DNA of 64,000 nucleotides. Origin: Sphingomonas sp. Mn802worker. GTDB taxonomy: Bacteria > Pseudomonadota > Alphaproteobacteria > Sphingomonadales > Sphingomonadaceae. Positions 9,348-17,949 of this stretch are shown here, piece after piece. Each line of letters starts with the position of its first letter. The first letter of the stretch is position 1. Location of the stretch: positions 62,001-126,000 of the forward strand of contig NZ_AORY01000011.1 of assembly GCF_000382485.1 (NCBI RefSeq). Direction: 5' to 3'. Made by a program: the position numbers and the translations under genes. Under the pieces are notes generated by a model that made no database searches, was not told the origin of the DNA, and worked only from the letters and a program-made list of their open reading frames with translations.

Positions 9348-10843
9348 GCGCGTGCCCCGCGGATCTCGGCGGCGAGCGCGGCGCGGTCGAGCTTGCCGTT
9401 TGCGTTGCGCGGCAGCTCGGCGCGCCAGACGATTTCGGCCGGTTGCATGTAGGTCGGCAGGTCACGCTTCAGCCGGGCGAGCAGCGTCGACGCCAGATCG
9501 GCATTGCCTCGCGCCACCACGACGATCCGCTGCCCCAGCCGCGCGTCCGCCACGCCGATCGCGACGGCCTCACTCGCCTCGTGGCCCGCGGTCACCGCTT
9601 CCTCTACCTCCTGCGGGCTGACGCGGTTGCCGGAGGTTTTGATCATCTCATCATCGCGCCCGACGAAGCGCAACAGCCCGTCCGCGTCCGCGACCACCGT
9701 GTCGCCCGACCAGACGGCTACCCCGCCTTCCTGCGAGAAGTCGGGCGCTGGGCGGAAACGCTGCGCCGTCCGCGCCGGATCGCGCCAATAACCCTGCGCC
9801 ACCAACGGCCCGGCATGGACCAGCTCGCCCGGCTCCCCCGCGGCTGCCTGGCTCCCATCCCCACGCACCACCATCACCTCCGCGAAAGGGATCGCGCGCC
9901 CGATCGAGTCGGGGCTCGCGTCGACCAGCGCGGGCGGCAGATAGGTCGAGCGGAACGCCTCAGTCAGGCCGTACATCGGATACAGGTCAGCCATCGGAAA
10001 CCGCGCCCGCAAAGCACGCACCATCGCCGGCGTCAGCGCCCCTCCCGAATTAGTGAGCCGCCGCAGCCGCGCCGCCGTCTCTGCCGGCCATTCCGCCTCG
10101 ATCAATTGCGTCCATAGCGGCGGCACGCCTGCGAGCGTCGTCGCGCCGACGCGCTCGATCGCCTTCACCACGTCGCGCGGCGTCAGGTAATCGAGCGCCG
10201 CGACCGCACCACCCGCGATCCAGGTCGAGAACAGCTGGTTCTGCCCGTAGTCGAACGACAGCGGCAGCACCGCCAGTACGCGGTCGTCGGGCGTGATCCC
10301 GAGGTAGTGCGCCACCGAGACGGCGCCGAGCCACAGATTCGCATGGCTGAGCATCACGCCCTTCGCTCGCCCGGTCGATCCCGAAGTGTAGAGGATCGCG
10401 GCCAATGCAGTCGGGTCGGCATCCGACGGCGGCAGCGGGTCGCCCGCGCCGGTTTCGACGTGCACGCGGGTATCCGCCGGCACGTCCCCTTCCTCCAGCG
10501 TCGCAGCGCGCGCGGGTTGGGTAAGGAGCAGCGACGCGCCGCTATCGGCCAGAATATGCGCCACCTGCGCGCGCTTGAGCGCCGGATTGACCGGCACATG
10601 GACCAGCCCGGCCCGCGCCGCGGCGAGCGGCATCAGGCACGCCTCGCGTGACTTGGGCAACCAGGTCGCGACCCGCGCGCCCGGTTCCGGCACCGCCGCA
10701 CGCAGCCAACCCGCGATCCTCGCCATTTCCTCCTCGGCCTGCGCGAACGTCACCGCGCCGGCGCGGTCGATCAGCGCAGGCGCATCGGGCACACCACACA
10801 GGATGTGATCGATCGGTCGGGCGTGGCGGTCGAGCGGCACCAT
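9344..10843 (-). CDS. Acyl-CoA ligase (AMP-forming), exosortase A system-associated
   Basis: 499 residues, ATG at 10843 preceded by GGAGG five bases upstream. ANL-superfamily motifs are clear: P-loop LYTSGSTGRAKGV, YPMYGLTEA, the hinge GRDDEMIKTSGNRVSPQEVE and the catalytic Lys region NANGKLDRAAL. This fits TIGR03098 ligases of exosortase A clusters. It should activate a carboxylic acid as acyl-AMP and load it on CoA or, more likely here, on the acyl carrier protein encoded divergently 70 bases away. It is translationally coupled to the PLP decarboxylase. Confidence 0.9.
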   Translation of the reverse strand: MVPLDRHARPIDHILCGVPDAPALIDRAGAVTFAQAEEEMARIAGWLRAAVPEPGARVATWLPKSREACLMPLAAARAGLVHVPVNPALKRAQVAHILADSGASLLLTQPARAATLEEGDVPADTRVHVETGAGDPLPPSDADPTALAAILYTSGSTGRAKGVMLSHANLWLGAVSVAHYLGITPDDRVLAVLPLSFDYGQNQLFSTWIAGGAVAALDYLTPRDVVKAIERVGATTLAGVPPLWTQLIEAEWPAETAARLRRLTNSGGALTPAMVRALRARFPMADLYPMYGLTEAFRSTYLPPALVDASPDSIGRAIPFAEVMVVRGDGSQAAAGEPGELVHAGPLVAQGYWRDPARTAQRFRPAPDFSQEGGVAVWSGDTVVADADGLLRFVGRDDEMIKTSGNRVSPQEVEEAVTAGHEASEAVAIGVADARLGQRIVVVARGNADLASTLLARLKRDLPTYMQPAEIVWRAELPRNANGKLDRAALAAEIRGARA

Positions 10844-10914
10844 CTGCCCTCCATAGCGCGCCCGTTGCGCATTTCACCCCCTGCGCCTATCGCACCGCAG
10901 CAAAGAACGGGAGG

Positions 10915-11193
10915 ATGCGCGTGATACCGGAAGGCACCGTAGAGATCGAGAAGACGCTGCGCGCGGTGCTCGCCGACGTGCTGAGCCTGTCGCCCGAGCG
11001 CGTCGCGACCTTCACGCCCGACACCGGCCTATTCGGCACGCTGCCTGAGCTCGACTCGATGGCGGTTGCAGGCGTCTTGACCGAGCTTGAGGACCGGCTC
11101 GGCATCGTGATCGAGGACGACGAGGTCGATGGCGAGATGCTCGAAACCCTCGGCACACTGACCACCTTCGCCGCGACCAAGGTCCTCAACTGA
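10915..11193 (+). CDS. Acyl carrier protein, exosortase A system-associated
   Basis: 92 residues from ATG 10915. A GTG at 10921 has better spacing (six bases) from the GGGAGG site at 10909-10914, so the true start may be the GTG (90 residues). The phosphopantetheine attachment motif is LPELDSMAVAGVL, Ser in LDSM. The flanking acidic helices are typical of ACPs. It is the first gene of a three-gene plus-strand operon with two hydrolase-like proteins, divergent from the acyl ligase and PLP decarboxylase. Together these look like a small acyl-transfer module dedicated to the polysaccharide. Confidence 0.88.
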   Translation: MRVIPEGTVEIEKTLRAVLADVLSLSPERVATFTPDTGLFGTLPELDSMAVAGVLTELEDRLGIVIEDDEVDGEMLETLGTLTTFAATKVLN

Positions 11194-11198
11194 GCGGC

Positions 11199-11849
11199 TT
11201 GCGCTTCGTCGATTATGCATGGCGCGGCGGCCGCGAGGCGATGTTGCGCATGGGGCCGGACGACGGCCCCACGATCCTCGCTTTCCCCGCGTTGTTCGAG
11301 GAAGCGAACCGCACCCGCGCGACCCTGATCGGCGTGCTGCGCCGGCTTGCGGAAGCGGGCAGGTCGGTCGTGCTGCCCGACCTGCCGGGTCAGGGCGAGA
11401 GCCTGCTGCCGGTCAGCGCAGTCAACCTTTCGATGTGGCACGACGCTGCCGCCGCCGCTGCGGCGCATGTGTCGGGGTCGATCCACGTCGTCGCGGTGCG
11501 TGGCGGCGCGCTGGTCGACACTGCGGTCGCGGCGGCGAGCCGCTGGCACTGGGCGCCGCTGACCGGAGCGGAACAGGTGCGCGAACTCACCCGGCTCCGC
11601 AGCTTGAGCGACGGGGAAGGCTATGCCGGCAACGACCTGTCCGACGATCTGCTCGCGCAATTGCAGCAGGCCGAACCAATGCTGACCCCACCGTCGCGCG
11701 TCGTGCGGATGGCCAGCGACCCTCGCCCCGCCGATCTGCACCTCGACGGCTTGCCGCCGTGGCGAGCGAGCGAGCCGGTGACCGATCGCGACCTCGCCGC
11801 CCGGCTCGCCGACGATCTCGACCAGTGGCTCGCCGCGAGGATGGCGTGA
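11199..11849 (+). CDS. Hydrolase 2, exosortase A system-associated (alpha/beta-hydrolase-like, no visible nucleophile)
   Basis: 216 residues from a TTG at 11199. A CTG at 11190 would overlap the ACP stop as CTGA and has AAGG seven bases upstream, so the start is uncertain. The fold is alpha/beta-hydrolase-like (ILAFPALFEEANRTR, VVLPDLPGQGES). The expected nucleophile elbow reads AVRGGALVD with no Ser, Cys or Asp. This agrees with the TIGR03101-type hydrolase 2 of exosortase A loci. It is followed by hydrolase 1 with a four-base overlap, so the two probably act together. Catalysis by this protein alone is doubtful. Confidence 0.78.
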   Translation: MRFVDYAWRGGREAMLRMGPDDGPTILAFPALFEEANRTRATLIGVLRRLAEAGRSVVLPDLPGQGESLLPVSAVNLSMWHDAAAAAAAHVSGSIHVVAVRGGALVDTAVAAASRWHWAPLTGAEQVRELTRLRSLSDGEGYAGNDLSDDLLAQLQQAEPMLTPPSRVVRMASDPRPADLHLDGLPPWRASEPVTDRDLAARLADDLDQWLAARMA

Positions 11850-12622
11850 AACGCCAGATGATGACCTTCACGTGCGAGGGCGCGACGCTGGTCGGCACGC
11901 TGGATCAGGCGGCGGGCACCACCGGGCTGCTGATCGTATCAGGCGGGAACGAGGTGCGACACGGCGCGCATCGCGGCATGGCGATGCTTGCGGCACGGCT
12001 GGCGGCGCAGGGCACGCCGGTGTTCCGCTACGATCGCCGCGGGGTCGGCGACTCGGATGGCGAGAACAGCGGCTTCGCGTACGCAGGCGATGACCTTCGT
12101 GCCGCCGCGGACTCGTTCCGCCGCGCTGCACCGCAGGTCACGCGGCTGTACGGCTTCGGCAATTGCGATGCCGCCTCGCTGCTCGCGCTCGAAGGACGCA
12201 ACGCCGGTATCGCACGCGTGTTGCTCGCCAATCCATGGACGATCGAACAGGACGACGACCTGCCCCCCGCCGCCGCGATCCGTGCGGGTTATACGCAGCA
12301 GTTGCTCGATCTGGCCGAGTGGCGCCGACTGCTTCGCGGCGGGATCGATATGGGCAAGGCAATCAAAGGCTTGTGGAAGATCGCTCGTACCCGATCACAG
12401 CCGAACACGCTGGCAACGAAGGTGACGAGCGCAATTGCCGAATGGGGCGATGCCGTCACGGTGCTGCTCGCGCGCGATGACAACACCGCCCGTGCCTTCG
12501 CCGACGCGGCGCGCGCCCACACGTTCCATACACTCGCGCTCGATACCTCGTCGCACAGCTTCGCGCGTGCCGCCGACAAGAAGGCGCTCGCCGAGATCGT
12601 CACCCGCTGGCTAAGCGCCTGA
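11846..12622 (+). CDS. Hydrolase 1, exosortase A system-associated (alpha/beta-hydrolase with Cys elbow)
   Basis: 258 residues from GTG 11846, overlapping the previous stop (GTGA); ATGs at 11858 and 11861 are alternatives. The alpha/beta-hydrolase core includes LLIVSGGNEVRHGAHRG, FRYDRRGVGDSDG and the nucleophile elbow GFGNCDAAS, where the residue at the nucleophile position is Cys (C107). This is the TIGR03100 pattern. A conserved C-terminal His (SSHSFA) may complete the triad. A Cys nucleophile fits thioesterase or acyltransferase chemistry on an ACP-bound acyl group. The biological substrate is unknown. Confidence 0.85.
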   Translation: MKRQMMTFTCEGATLVGTLDQAAGTTGLLIVSGGNEVRHGAHRGMAMLAARLAAQGTPVFRYDRRGVGDSDGENSGFAYAGDDLRAAADSFRRAAPQVTRLYGFGNCDAASLLALEGRNAGIARVLLANPWTIEQDDDLPPAAAIRAGYTQQLLDLAEWRRLLRGGIDMGKAIKGLWKIARTRSQPNTLATKVTSAIAEWGDAVTVLLARDDNTARAFADAARAHTFHTLALDTSSHSFARAADKKALAEIVTRWLSA

Positions 12623-12628
12623 GCGGCT

Positions 12629-13597
12629 TCACTCCGCCGCTTCCTTGAACTCCTCGAACTCGACCGCCGCCAGGAACCGCTCGGCGTCGAGCGCCGCCAT
12701 GCAGCCGGTGCCGGCCGCGGTCACCGCCTGCCGGTACGACTTGTCCATGACGTCGCCGCACGCGAACACGCCCGCCACGCTCGTCTTGGTGGTGCCGGTC
12801 TCGACCGCGATATAACCATCGTCGTCGAGCGCCAGATGGCCGCGGAACAGCTCGGTCGCCGGATGGTGCCCGATCGCGACGAAGCCGCCGTCGACCGGGA
12901 TGCGCGAATGCTCACCGGTCTGCGTGTCCTCGAGCTCCAGCGCGACCAGCCCCGCATTGCCGCCGCCGTCGACGAACTCGCGCACTTCCTGATTCCACAG
13001 CACCTTGATCGACGGATGCGCATGCAACCGCTCCTGCAGGATGCGCTCGGCGCGGAGCGAGTCGCGGCGATGGATCAGCGTCACGTCGTCGCTGTGATTA
13101 GTCAGGTACAACGCTTCCTCGACCGCGGTATTGCCACCGCCGATCACCGCCACCTTCTTGCCGCGGTAAAAGAAGCCGTCGCACGTCGCGCACGCGCTGA
13201 CGCCCTTGCCCTTCATCGCGTCCTCGCTGTCGAGCCCTAGCCATTTCGCCTGCGCGCCGGTCGCGATCACCAGCACCTCGCCCTCGTACACGTCGCCGCC
13301 ATCGCCAATCAGACGGAACGGTCGTGTCGACAGGTCGACGTGTATAATCGTGTCCCACATCATTCGCGTGCCGACATGCTCGGCCTGTTTCTGCATCTGC
13401 TCCATCAGCCACGGACCCTGGATCACGTCAGCGAAGCCGGGATAATTCTCGACGTCGGTGGTGGTGGTCAGCTGGCCGCCGGGCTGGATGCCCTGCACCA
13501 CGATCGGCTTCATGCCGGCGCGGGCGGCGTAGATGGCGGCGGTCAGCCCGGCGGGGCCCGAGCCGAGCACGAGCATGCGAGTCGAATGTGTCGTCAT
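12629..13597 (-). CDS. trxB: Thioredoxin-disulfide reductase
   Basis: 322 residues from ATG 13597. It carries the FAD-binding GSGPAGLTAAIYAARAG, the redox-active CATCDG (as SACATCDGFF), the NADPH-binding GGGNTAVEEALYL and the C-terminal FACGDVMD. It reduces thioredoxin with NADPH in the cytoplasm. It is convergent with the XrtA hydrolase operon, with only six bases between the stops. No Shine-Dalgarno sequence is visible before this ATG, and an in-frame TTG ten codons upstream is the only other start candidate. Confidence 0.96.
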   Translation of the reverse strand: MTTHSTRMLVLGSGPAGLTAAIYAARAGMKPIVVQGIQPGGQLTTTTDVENYPGFADVIQGPWLMEQMQKQAEHVGTRMMWDTIIHVDLSTRPFRLIGDGGDVYEGEVLVIATGAQAKWLGLDSEDAMKGKGVSACATCDGFFYRGKKVAVIGGGNTAVEEALYLTNHSDDVTLIHRRDSLRAERILQERLHAHPSIKVLWNQEVREFVDGGGNAGLVALELEDTQTGEHSRIPVDGGFVAIGHHPATELFRGHLALDDDGYIAVETGTTKTSVAGVFACGDVMDKSYRQAVTAAGTGCMAALDAERFLAAVEFEEFKEAAE

Positions 13598-13690
13598 GGG
13601 TCGCGATGTAGGACGCGAGGAGGGCAATGGAAACTATCGGCCGCGACAGCTTCGTTGCGCCCTCGCCCAAGTCCTGCTTTGGTCGCGCGC

Positions 13691-15079
13691 ATGACCGATT
13701 TCACCTTCCTGCTCCAGCCCGACCGCGGCCAGCCCGCACGCGATATCCACGTCGTCCACCCCGACCGGTACGAGGCGTGGGCGGCCGAGCAGGGAGCGCG
13801 CGTACGCGCAGCGCTTGCGGCCAATCGCGTCACCGGCAAGCTGGGCAACCGCGCGGTGCTGCCTGGCGACAATGCGGATGACTGGTCGATGCTGTTGGTG
13901 TGCAACGAGCCGCTCGACTCGCCGTGGCGCATCGCGTCGCTGGGCGACGGCCTGCCCGAGGGCACCTACCGTCTCGCCGGCAACGCGCCGGTCGGTGCAG
14001 CCGCGCTCGGCTGGCTGCTCGCGCAGCATCGCTTCACGCGGTACCGCAAGGGCGAGCCGGTACCGCACCGCGTCCTGCTGACCGACGACCATGCCGGGAT
14101 CGAGCAGACCGTGCGCCTCGCGCGCGCGACCGCGTACCTTCGCGACCTGGTCGATACCGGCGCGAGCGACATGGGCCCGGCCGAGTTGCAGGCAGAGGCC
14201 GCTGCCCTCGCCGACCGCCATTCGGCGACGCTCGCGGTCACCACCGGTGACGCGCTCAAGACCGGCTATCCGATGATCCACGCGGTCGGGCGCGCCGCCG
14301 CCGAGCACCGTGCACCCCGGCTGATCGAACTCGAATGGGGCGACGCCAGCCACCCGCGGGTCGCGATCGTCGGCAAGGGCGTGTGCTTCGATTCGGGCGG
14401 GCTCGACATCAAGCCCGCCGCGGGCATGCGGTTGATGAAGAAGGACATGGGCGGGGCCGCGCACGCGCTGGCGCTCGCCAGCCTCGTCATGCAGGCGGGG
14501 CTGCAGGTGCGGCTCCACCTGCTGATCCCGGCGGTAGAGAATGCGATCTCCGCCGACGCCTTTCGTCCCGGCGACGTGCTGGCGACGCGCAAGGGCGTGA
14601 GCGTGGAGAACACCAACACCGACGCGGAAGGCCGCCTGATCCTCGCCGACGCGTTGACCAAGGCGGGCGAAAGCGACCCTGCGCTCATCATCGACTTTGC
14701 GACGCTGACCGGCGCGGCCCGCGTCGCGCTCGGTCCCGACCTGCCCGCCACGTTCGTCAACGACGACGCGCTCGCTGCTGATCTGTTCGCCGCCGCCGAC
14801 GCGGTAAAGGATCCGCTCTGGCGGCTGCCCTTGTGGGACGGGTACGACGATATGCTGCGGTCTGATGTCGCCGATATGGTCAACGCGCCCGACGGCGGGT
14901 TCGCAGGCGCGGTCACGGCAGCCTTGTTCCTGCGCCGCTTCGTCACCGCCGACACGCCCTGGGCGCACCTCGACACCTTCGCGTGGCGTCCGGCGGCGAA
15001 GCCGGGGCGTCCCAAGGGCGGCGAGGCATACGGCCTGCGCGCCGCATTCGAGCTGCTGCGCCGCCGCTACCCCGCCTGA
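13691..15079 (+). CDS. Leucyl aminopeptidase family protein (M17)
   Basis: 462 residues from ATG 13691. The M17 metal-binding signatures are intact: VGKGVCFDSGGLDIKP, MKKDMGGAAHALALA and NTDAEGRLILADAL, with DFATLTGAARVALG after them. It is a cytosolic di-metal aminopeptidase that removes N-terminal residues. The N-terminal domain is shorter and unlike that of E. coli PepA, so it belongs to the general leucyl aminopeptidase family rather than to PepA. It diverges from trxB (93-base gap) and converges with tpiA (18-base gap). Confidence 0.92.
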   Translation: MTDFTFLLQPDRGQPARDIHVVHPDRYEAWAAEQGARVRAALAANRVTGKLGNRAVLPGDNADDWSMLLVCNEPLDSPWRIASLGDGLPEGTYRLAGNAPVGAAALGWLLAQHRFTRYRKGEPVPHRVLLTDDHAGIEQTVRLARATAYLRDLVDTGASDMGPAELQAEAAALADRHSATLAVTTGDALKTGYPMIHAVGRAAAEHRAPRLIELEWGDASHPRVAIVGKGVCFDSGGLDIKPAAGMRLMKKDMGGAAHALALASLVMQAGLQVRLHLLIPAVENAISADAFRPGDVLATRKGVSVENTNTDAEGRLILADALTKAGESDPALIIDFATLTGAARVALGPDLPATFVNDDALAADLFAAADAVKDPLWRLPLWDGYDDMLRSDVADMVNAPDGGFAGAVTAALFLRRFVTADTPWAHLDTFAWRPAAKPGRPKGGEAYGLRAAFELLRRRYPA

Positions 15080-15097
15080 GGCTTCACGCTTTATGGA

Positions 15098-15838
15098 TTA
15101 TCGGGCCGCGGCGATTACGGGCACGAACTTCGCTGCGGTCAGGCTGGCACCGCCGACCAGTGCGCCGTCGACATCCGCGACATGGAGCAGCTCACGCGCA
15201 TTGTCGGGCGTGACAGACCCGCCGTAGAGGATGCGCAGCCGATCGGCCTCGCCGCCGATCAGTTCGCGCAGCTTCGCGCGGATCGCGCCGTGCATTGCGG
15301 CGACATCGTCCGCGGTCGGCGTCCGTCCGGTGCCGATCGCCCAGACTGGCTCATAGGCGATGGAGCACCAGTCGCCGCTCGCGCCATCAGGCAACGAGCC
15401 CGCAATCTGCGCGGTCACGACCGCCTCGGCATGGCCCGCCTCGCGCTCGTCGAGCGTTTCACCGACGCAGACGATCGCATGCAGGCCGTGCCGGTGCAGC
15501 GCTTCCGCCTTTGCTTTTACGTCCGCGTCCGTCTCACCCTGATCTGCGCGCCGCTCCGAATGGCCGACGATCGAGAAGCGCGCGCCCGCTTCCTTGACCA
15601 TCGCGGCGGAGATGCAGCCGGTATGGGCGCCGTGATCGGCGGCATGGACATCCTCGGCGCCGATCGACAGCGCGGGCGCACGCTCGGCAGCAGGTGCGAT
15701 CAGCGTCGCGGGCAGCGCGACCGCGACATCGACGCCGGGGCGTGTCGCCGCCGCTTGCGCGATCGCATCAAGCTCCGTCAGGGCCGCGCGGCTGCCGTTC
15801 ATCTTCCAGTTTCCCGCCACCAGTTTGCGCCGCGCCAT
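15098..15838 (-). CDS. tpiA: Triosephosphate isomerase
   Basis: 246 residues from ATG 15838, preceded by GGGGAGAG. Motifs: MARRKLVAGNWKMNG (catalytic Asn/Lys), SIVGHSERR (His electrophile), AYEPVWAIGTGRTP (catalytic Glu and loop 6) and YGGSVTPDNA (phosphate). It interconverts DHAP and glyceraldehyde-3-phosphate. An in-frame upstream extension to 15904 exists but lacks family similarity. It stands alone here, with pgk and fba elsewhere in the window. Confidence 0.97.
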   Translation of the reverse strand: MARRKLVAGNWKMNGSRAALTELDAIAQAAATRPGVDVAVALPATLIAPAAERAPALSIGAEDVHAADHGAHTGCISAAMVKEAGARFSIVGHSERRADQGETDADVKAKAEALHRHGLHAIVCVGETLDEREAGHAEAVVTAQIAGSLPDGASGDWCSIAYEPVWAIGTGRTPTADDVAAMHGAIRAKLRELIGGEADRLRILYGGSVTPDNARELLHVADVDGALVGGASLTAAKFVPVIAAAR

Positions 15839-16002
15839 GCCACTCTCCCCACGATCATGCCCGTATGTCGTCGTGCGATAGCCGCGGACGCGCCGCTGCG
15901 CCAAGTCCTGCCGCGTCTAGCTACATGATGCCGCACGCCATTGCCTCAAGTCGGAGCGGTGCCTAAAGCCGCCGGGTTTCTTGGTCCACGGCTCTCGGGT
16001 AC

Positions 16003-17949
16003 ATGCTCAGCTTCTTTCGCCGCATCGTGAATTCAAAGGCCGGCGTCTTCATCACGCTCGCGCTGCTCGGCATCATCGCGCTGTCGTTCGCGGCGGGCGA
16101 CGTGACCGGTCTGTCGTCGGGCGGCGGCGGTCTCCTCGGCAGCTCGGTCGAGACGGTCGGGAATGCCGGCATCACCGCGGCGGATGTGCGCAAGCGCGCG
16201 CAGGACGAAGTTCGCTACGCGCAGACGCAGCAGCCCGGCTTCGACATGGCGCAGCTGGTTCAGCTGGGCGGGGTCGAGTCGATCATCGAGCGGCTGGCGA
16301 ATGCGATCGGGCTTGACAAGTTCGGCCATGACCAGGGTCTGCGCGTCAGCCGCGCGCTGGTCGGCAGCGAAATCAAGAGCATCCCCGCCTTCCTCGGCCC
16401 GACGGGCCAGTTCGACCAGCAGACCTATGAGCGGCTGATCGCGCAGCGCGGGTTGAACGACGCGCAGGTGCAGGAGGAATTCCGCCGCAGCATCATGACG
16501 CAGTTCCTCGTCACCCCGACGGTCGGCGCGAGCCAGGTGTCGGAAAAGCTGGCGCTGCCTTATGCATCGCTGCTGCTCGAACGCCGTGAGGGACAGATCG
16601 CGCTGATCCCCGCCGCCGGCGTCCCCGCCGGTCCCGCACCGACCGACGCAGAGGTGCAGAAATTCTACGCCGGCCACTTGCCGCGCTACACCGTGCCGGA
16701 GCGCCGCGTGGTGCGCTACGCCGTGGTCACGCCCGACAGTGTCAAGGCGCAGGCGACGCCGACCGATGCCGAGATCCAGCAGGCGTATAACGGCAACCGC
16801 GCCGCCTATCAGCCGCGCGAGCAGCGCAGCGTCAGCGTCGTCACCGTGCTGGACCAGAAGGCCGCCGACGCGCTTGCGGCCAAGGTAAAGGCGGGCGCTG
16901 CGCTCGGCGTCGCTGCCCGCGCATCGGGGCTCGAACCGCGCACGATCGAGAAGGTCGAAAAATCCGCGCTCGCCACGCAGACCTCGGCCGCGGTCGCCGA
17001 TGCCCTGTTCGCGGCACAGAAAGGCGCGGTCGTCGGCCCGATCAAGGGCTCGATCGGCTTCGTCGTCGCGCAGGTCGACGGCATCACGCAGGTCGCGGGC
17101 CGCTCGCTTGCGCAAGCGCGCGACGAGATCGTGCAGACGCTGACGCGCAGCAAGACGACGGATGCCCTGTCGAAGATGCAGAACAAGATCGACGACGCGC
17201 TATCCGACAACGCGAACATCAACGAAGTCGCGTCGGATCAGAAGCTGACCGTCTCGGCGACCAAGCCGCTGCTCGCCTCTGGCATCGACCCCGATGATGC
17301 GGCGACCAAGCCTGATGCGCGGCTAGCACCGATCATGCAGGCAGGCTTCGCGGCTGAGGAAGGCGACACGCCGACGATCGTCGCGCTCGGCACCGATGGC
17401 GGTTTCGCGGTCGTGGCGCTCGACCGCGTCGTCCGTGCCGCCCCGCGCCCGCTCGCGCAGGTACGCGCGCAGGTGGTCAAGGACGTGATCGCGGAGCGGC
17501 AGCGCAACGCAGCCAAGCAGATCGCGGCGCAGGCGCTCGCCAAGCTCGACAAGGGGGCAGCGCTCGCCACCGTGCTTTCGCAGACCGGCGCACGTGGTCC
17601 CGCGCCGCAGCGCATCGACACGACGCGCGCGCAACTGAACGCCGACCGCCGCGGCGTCGACCCGACGCTCGCGCTGCTGTTCTCGATGAAGCAGGGTAGC
17701 GCCAAGATGCTCGCCGCCCCCAACAACCTCGGCTGGCTGCTGGTCAAGCTCGACCGCGTGACGCCGGGCGACGCGAAGACCAAGCCCGGCGTGATCGCGG
17801 CGACGCGCGCCGATCTCGGCCGCGTGATCGGGCAGGAATATGCGCAGCAATTCACCCGCGCCGCGGTTGAGACGATCGGGATCAAGCGGAAGCCTGATGC
17901 GATCGCCGAGCTGAAGCGCGAGCTGGCGGGTCAGGGTGGCAACCAGTAA
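16003..17949 (+). CDS. PpiD/SurA-like periplasmic peptidyl-prolyl isomerase, membrane anchored
   Basis: 648 residues. There is a single N-terminal TM (FITLALLGIIALSFAAGDV) after a short basic segment, then a SurA_N-like region and a parvulin-type PPIC region (QRSVSVVTVLDQKAADALA ... VGPIKGSIGFVVAQVDG). A long C-terminal chaperone-like part rich in Ala/Gln/Lys follows. Length and layout match PpiD, an inner-membrane foldase for outer-membrane and periplasmic proteins. The last 14 bases overlap the trpE start, so the two are probably cotranscribed. Confidence 0.9.
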   Translation: MLSFFRRIVNSKAGVFITLALLGIIALSFAAGDVTGLSSGGGGLLGSSVETVGNAGITAADVRKRAQDEVRYAQTQQPGFDMAQLVQLGGVESIIERLANAIGLDKFGHDQGLRVSRALVGSEIKSIPAFLGPTGQFDQQTYERLIAQRGLNDAQVQEEFRRSIMTQFLVTPTVGASQVSEKLALPYASLLLERREGQIALIPAAGVPAGPAPTDAEVQKFYAGHLPRYTVPERRVVRYAVVTPDSVKAQATPTDAEIQQAYNGNRAAYQPREQRSVSVVTVLDQKAADALAAKVKAGAALGVAARASGLEPRTIEKVEKSALATQTSAAVADALFAAQKGAVVGPIKGSIGFVVAQVDGITQVAGRSLAQARDEIVQTLTRSKTTDALSKMQNKIDDALSDNANINEVASDQKLTVSATKPLLASGIDPDDAATKPDARLAPIMQAGFAAEEGDTPTIVALGTDGGFAVVALDRVVRAAPRPLAQVRAQVVKDVIAERQRNAAKQIAAQALAKLDKGAALATVLSQTGARGPAPQRIDTTRAQLNADRRGVDPTLALLFSMKQGSAKMLAAPNNLGWLLVKLDRVTPGDAKTKPGVIAATRADLGRVIGQEYAQQFTRAAVETIGIKRKPDAIAELKRELAGQGGNQ

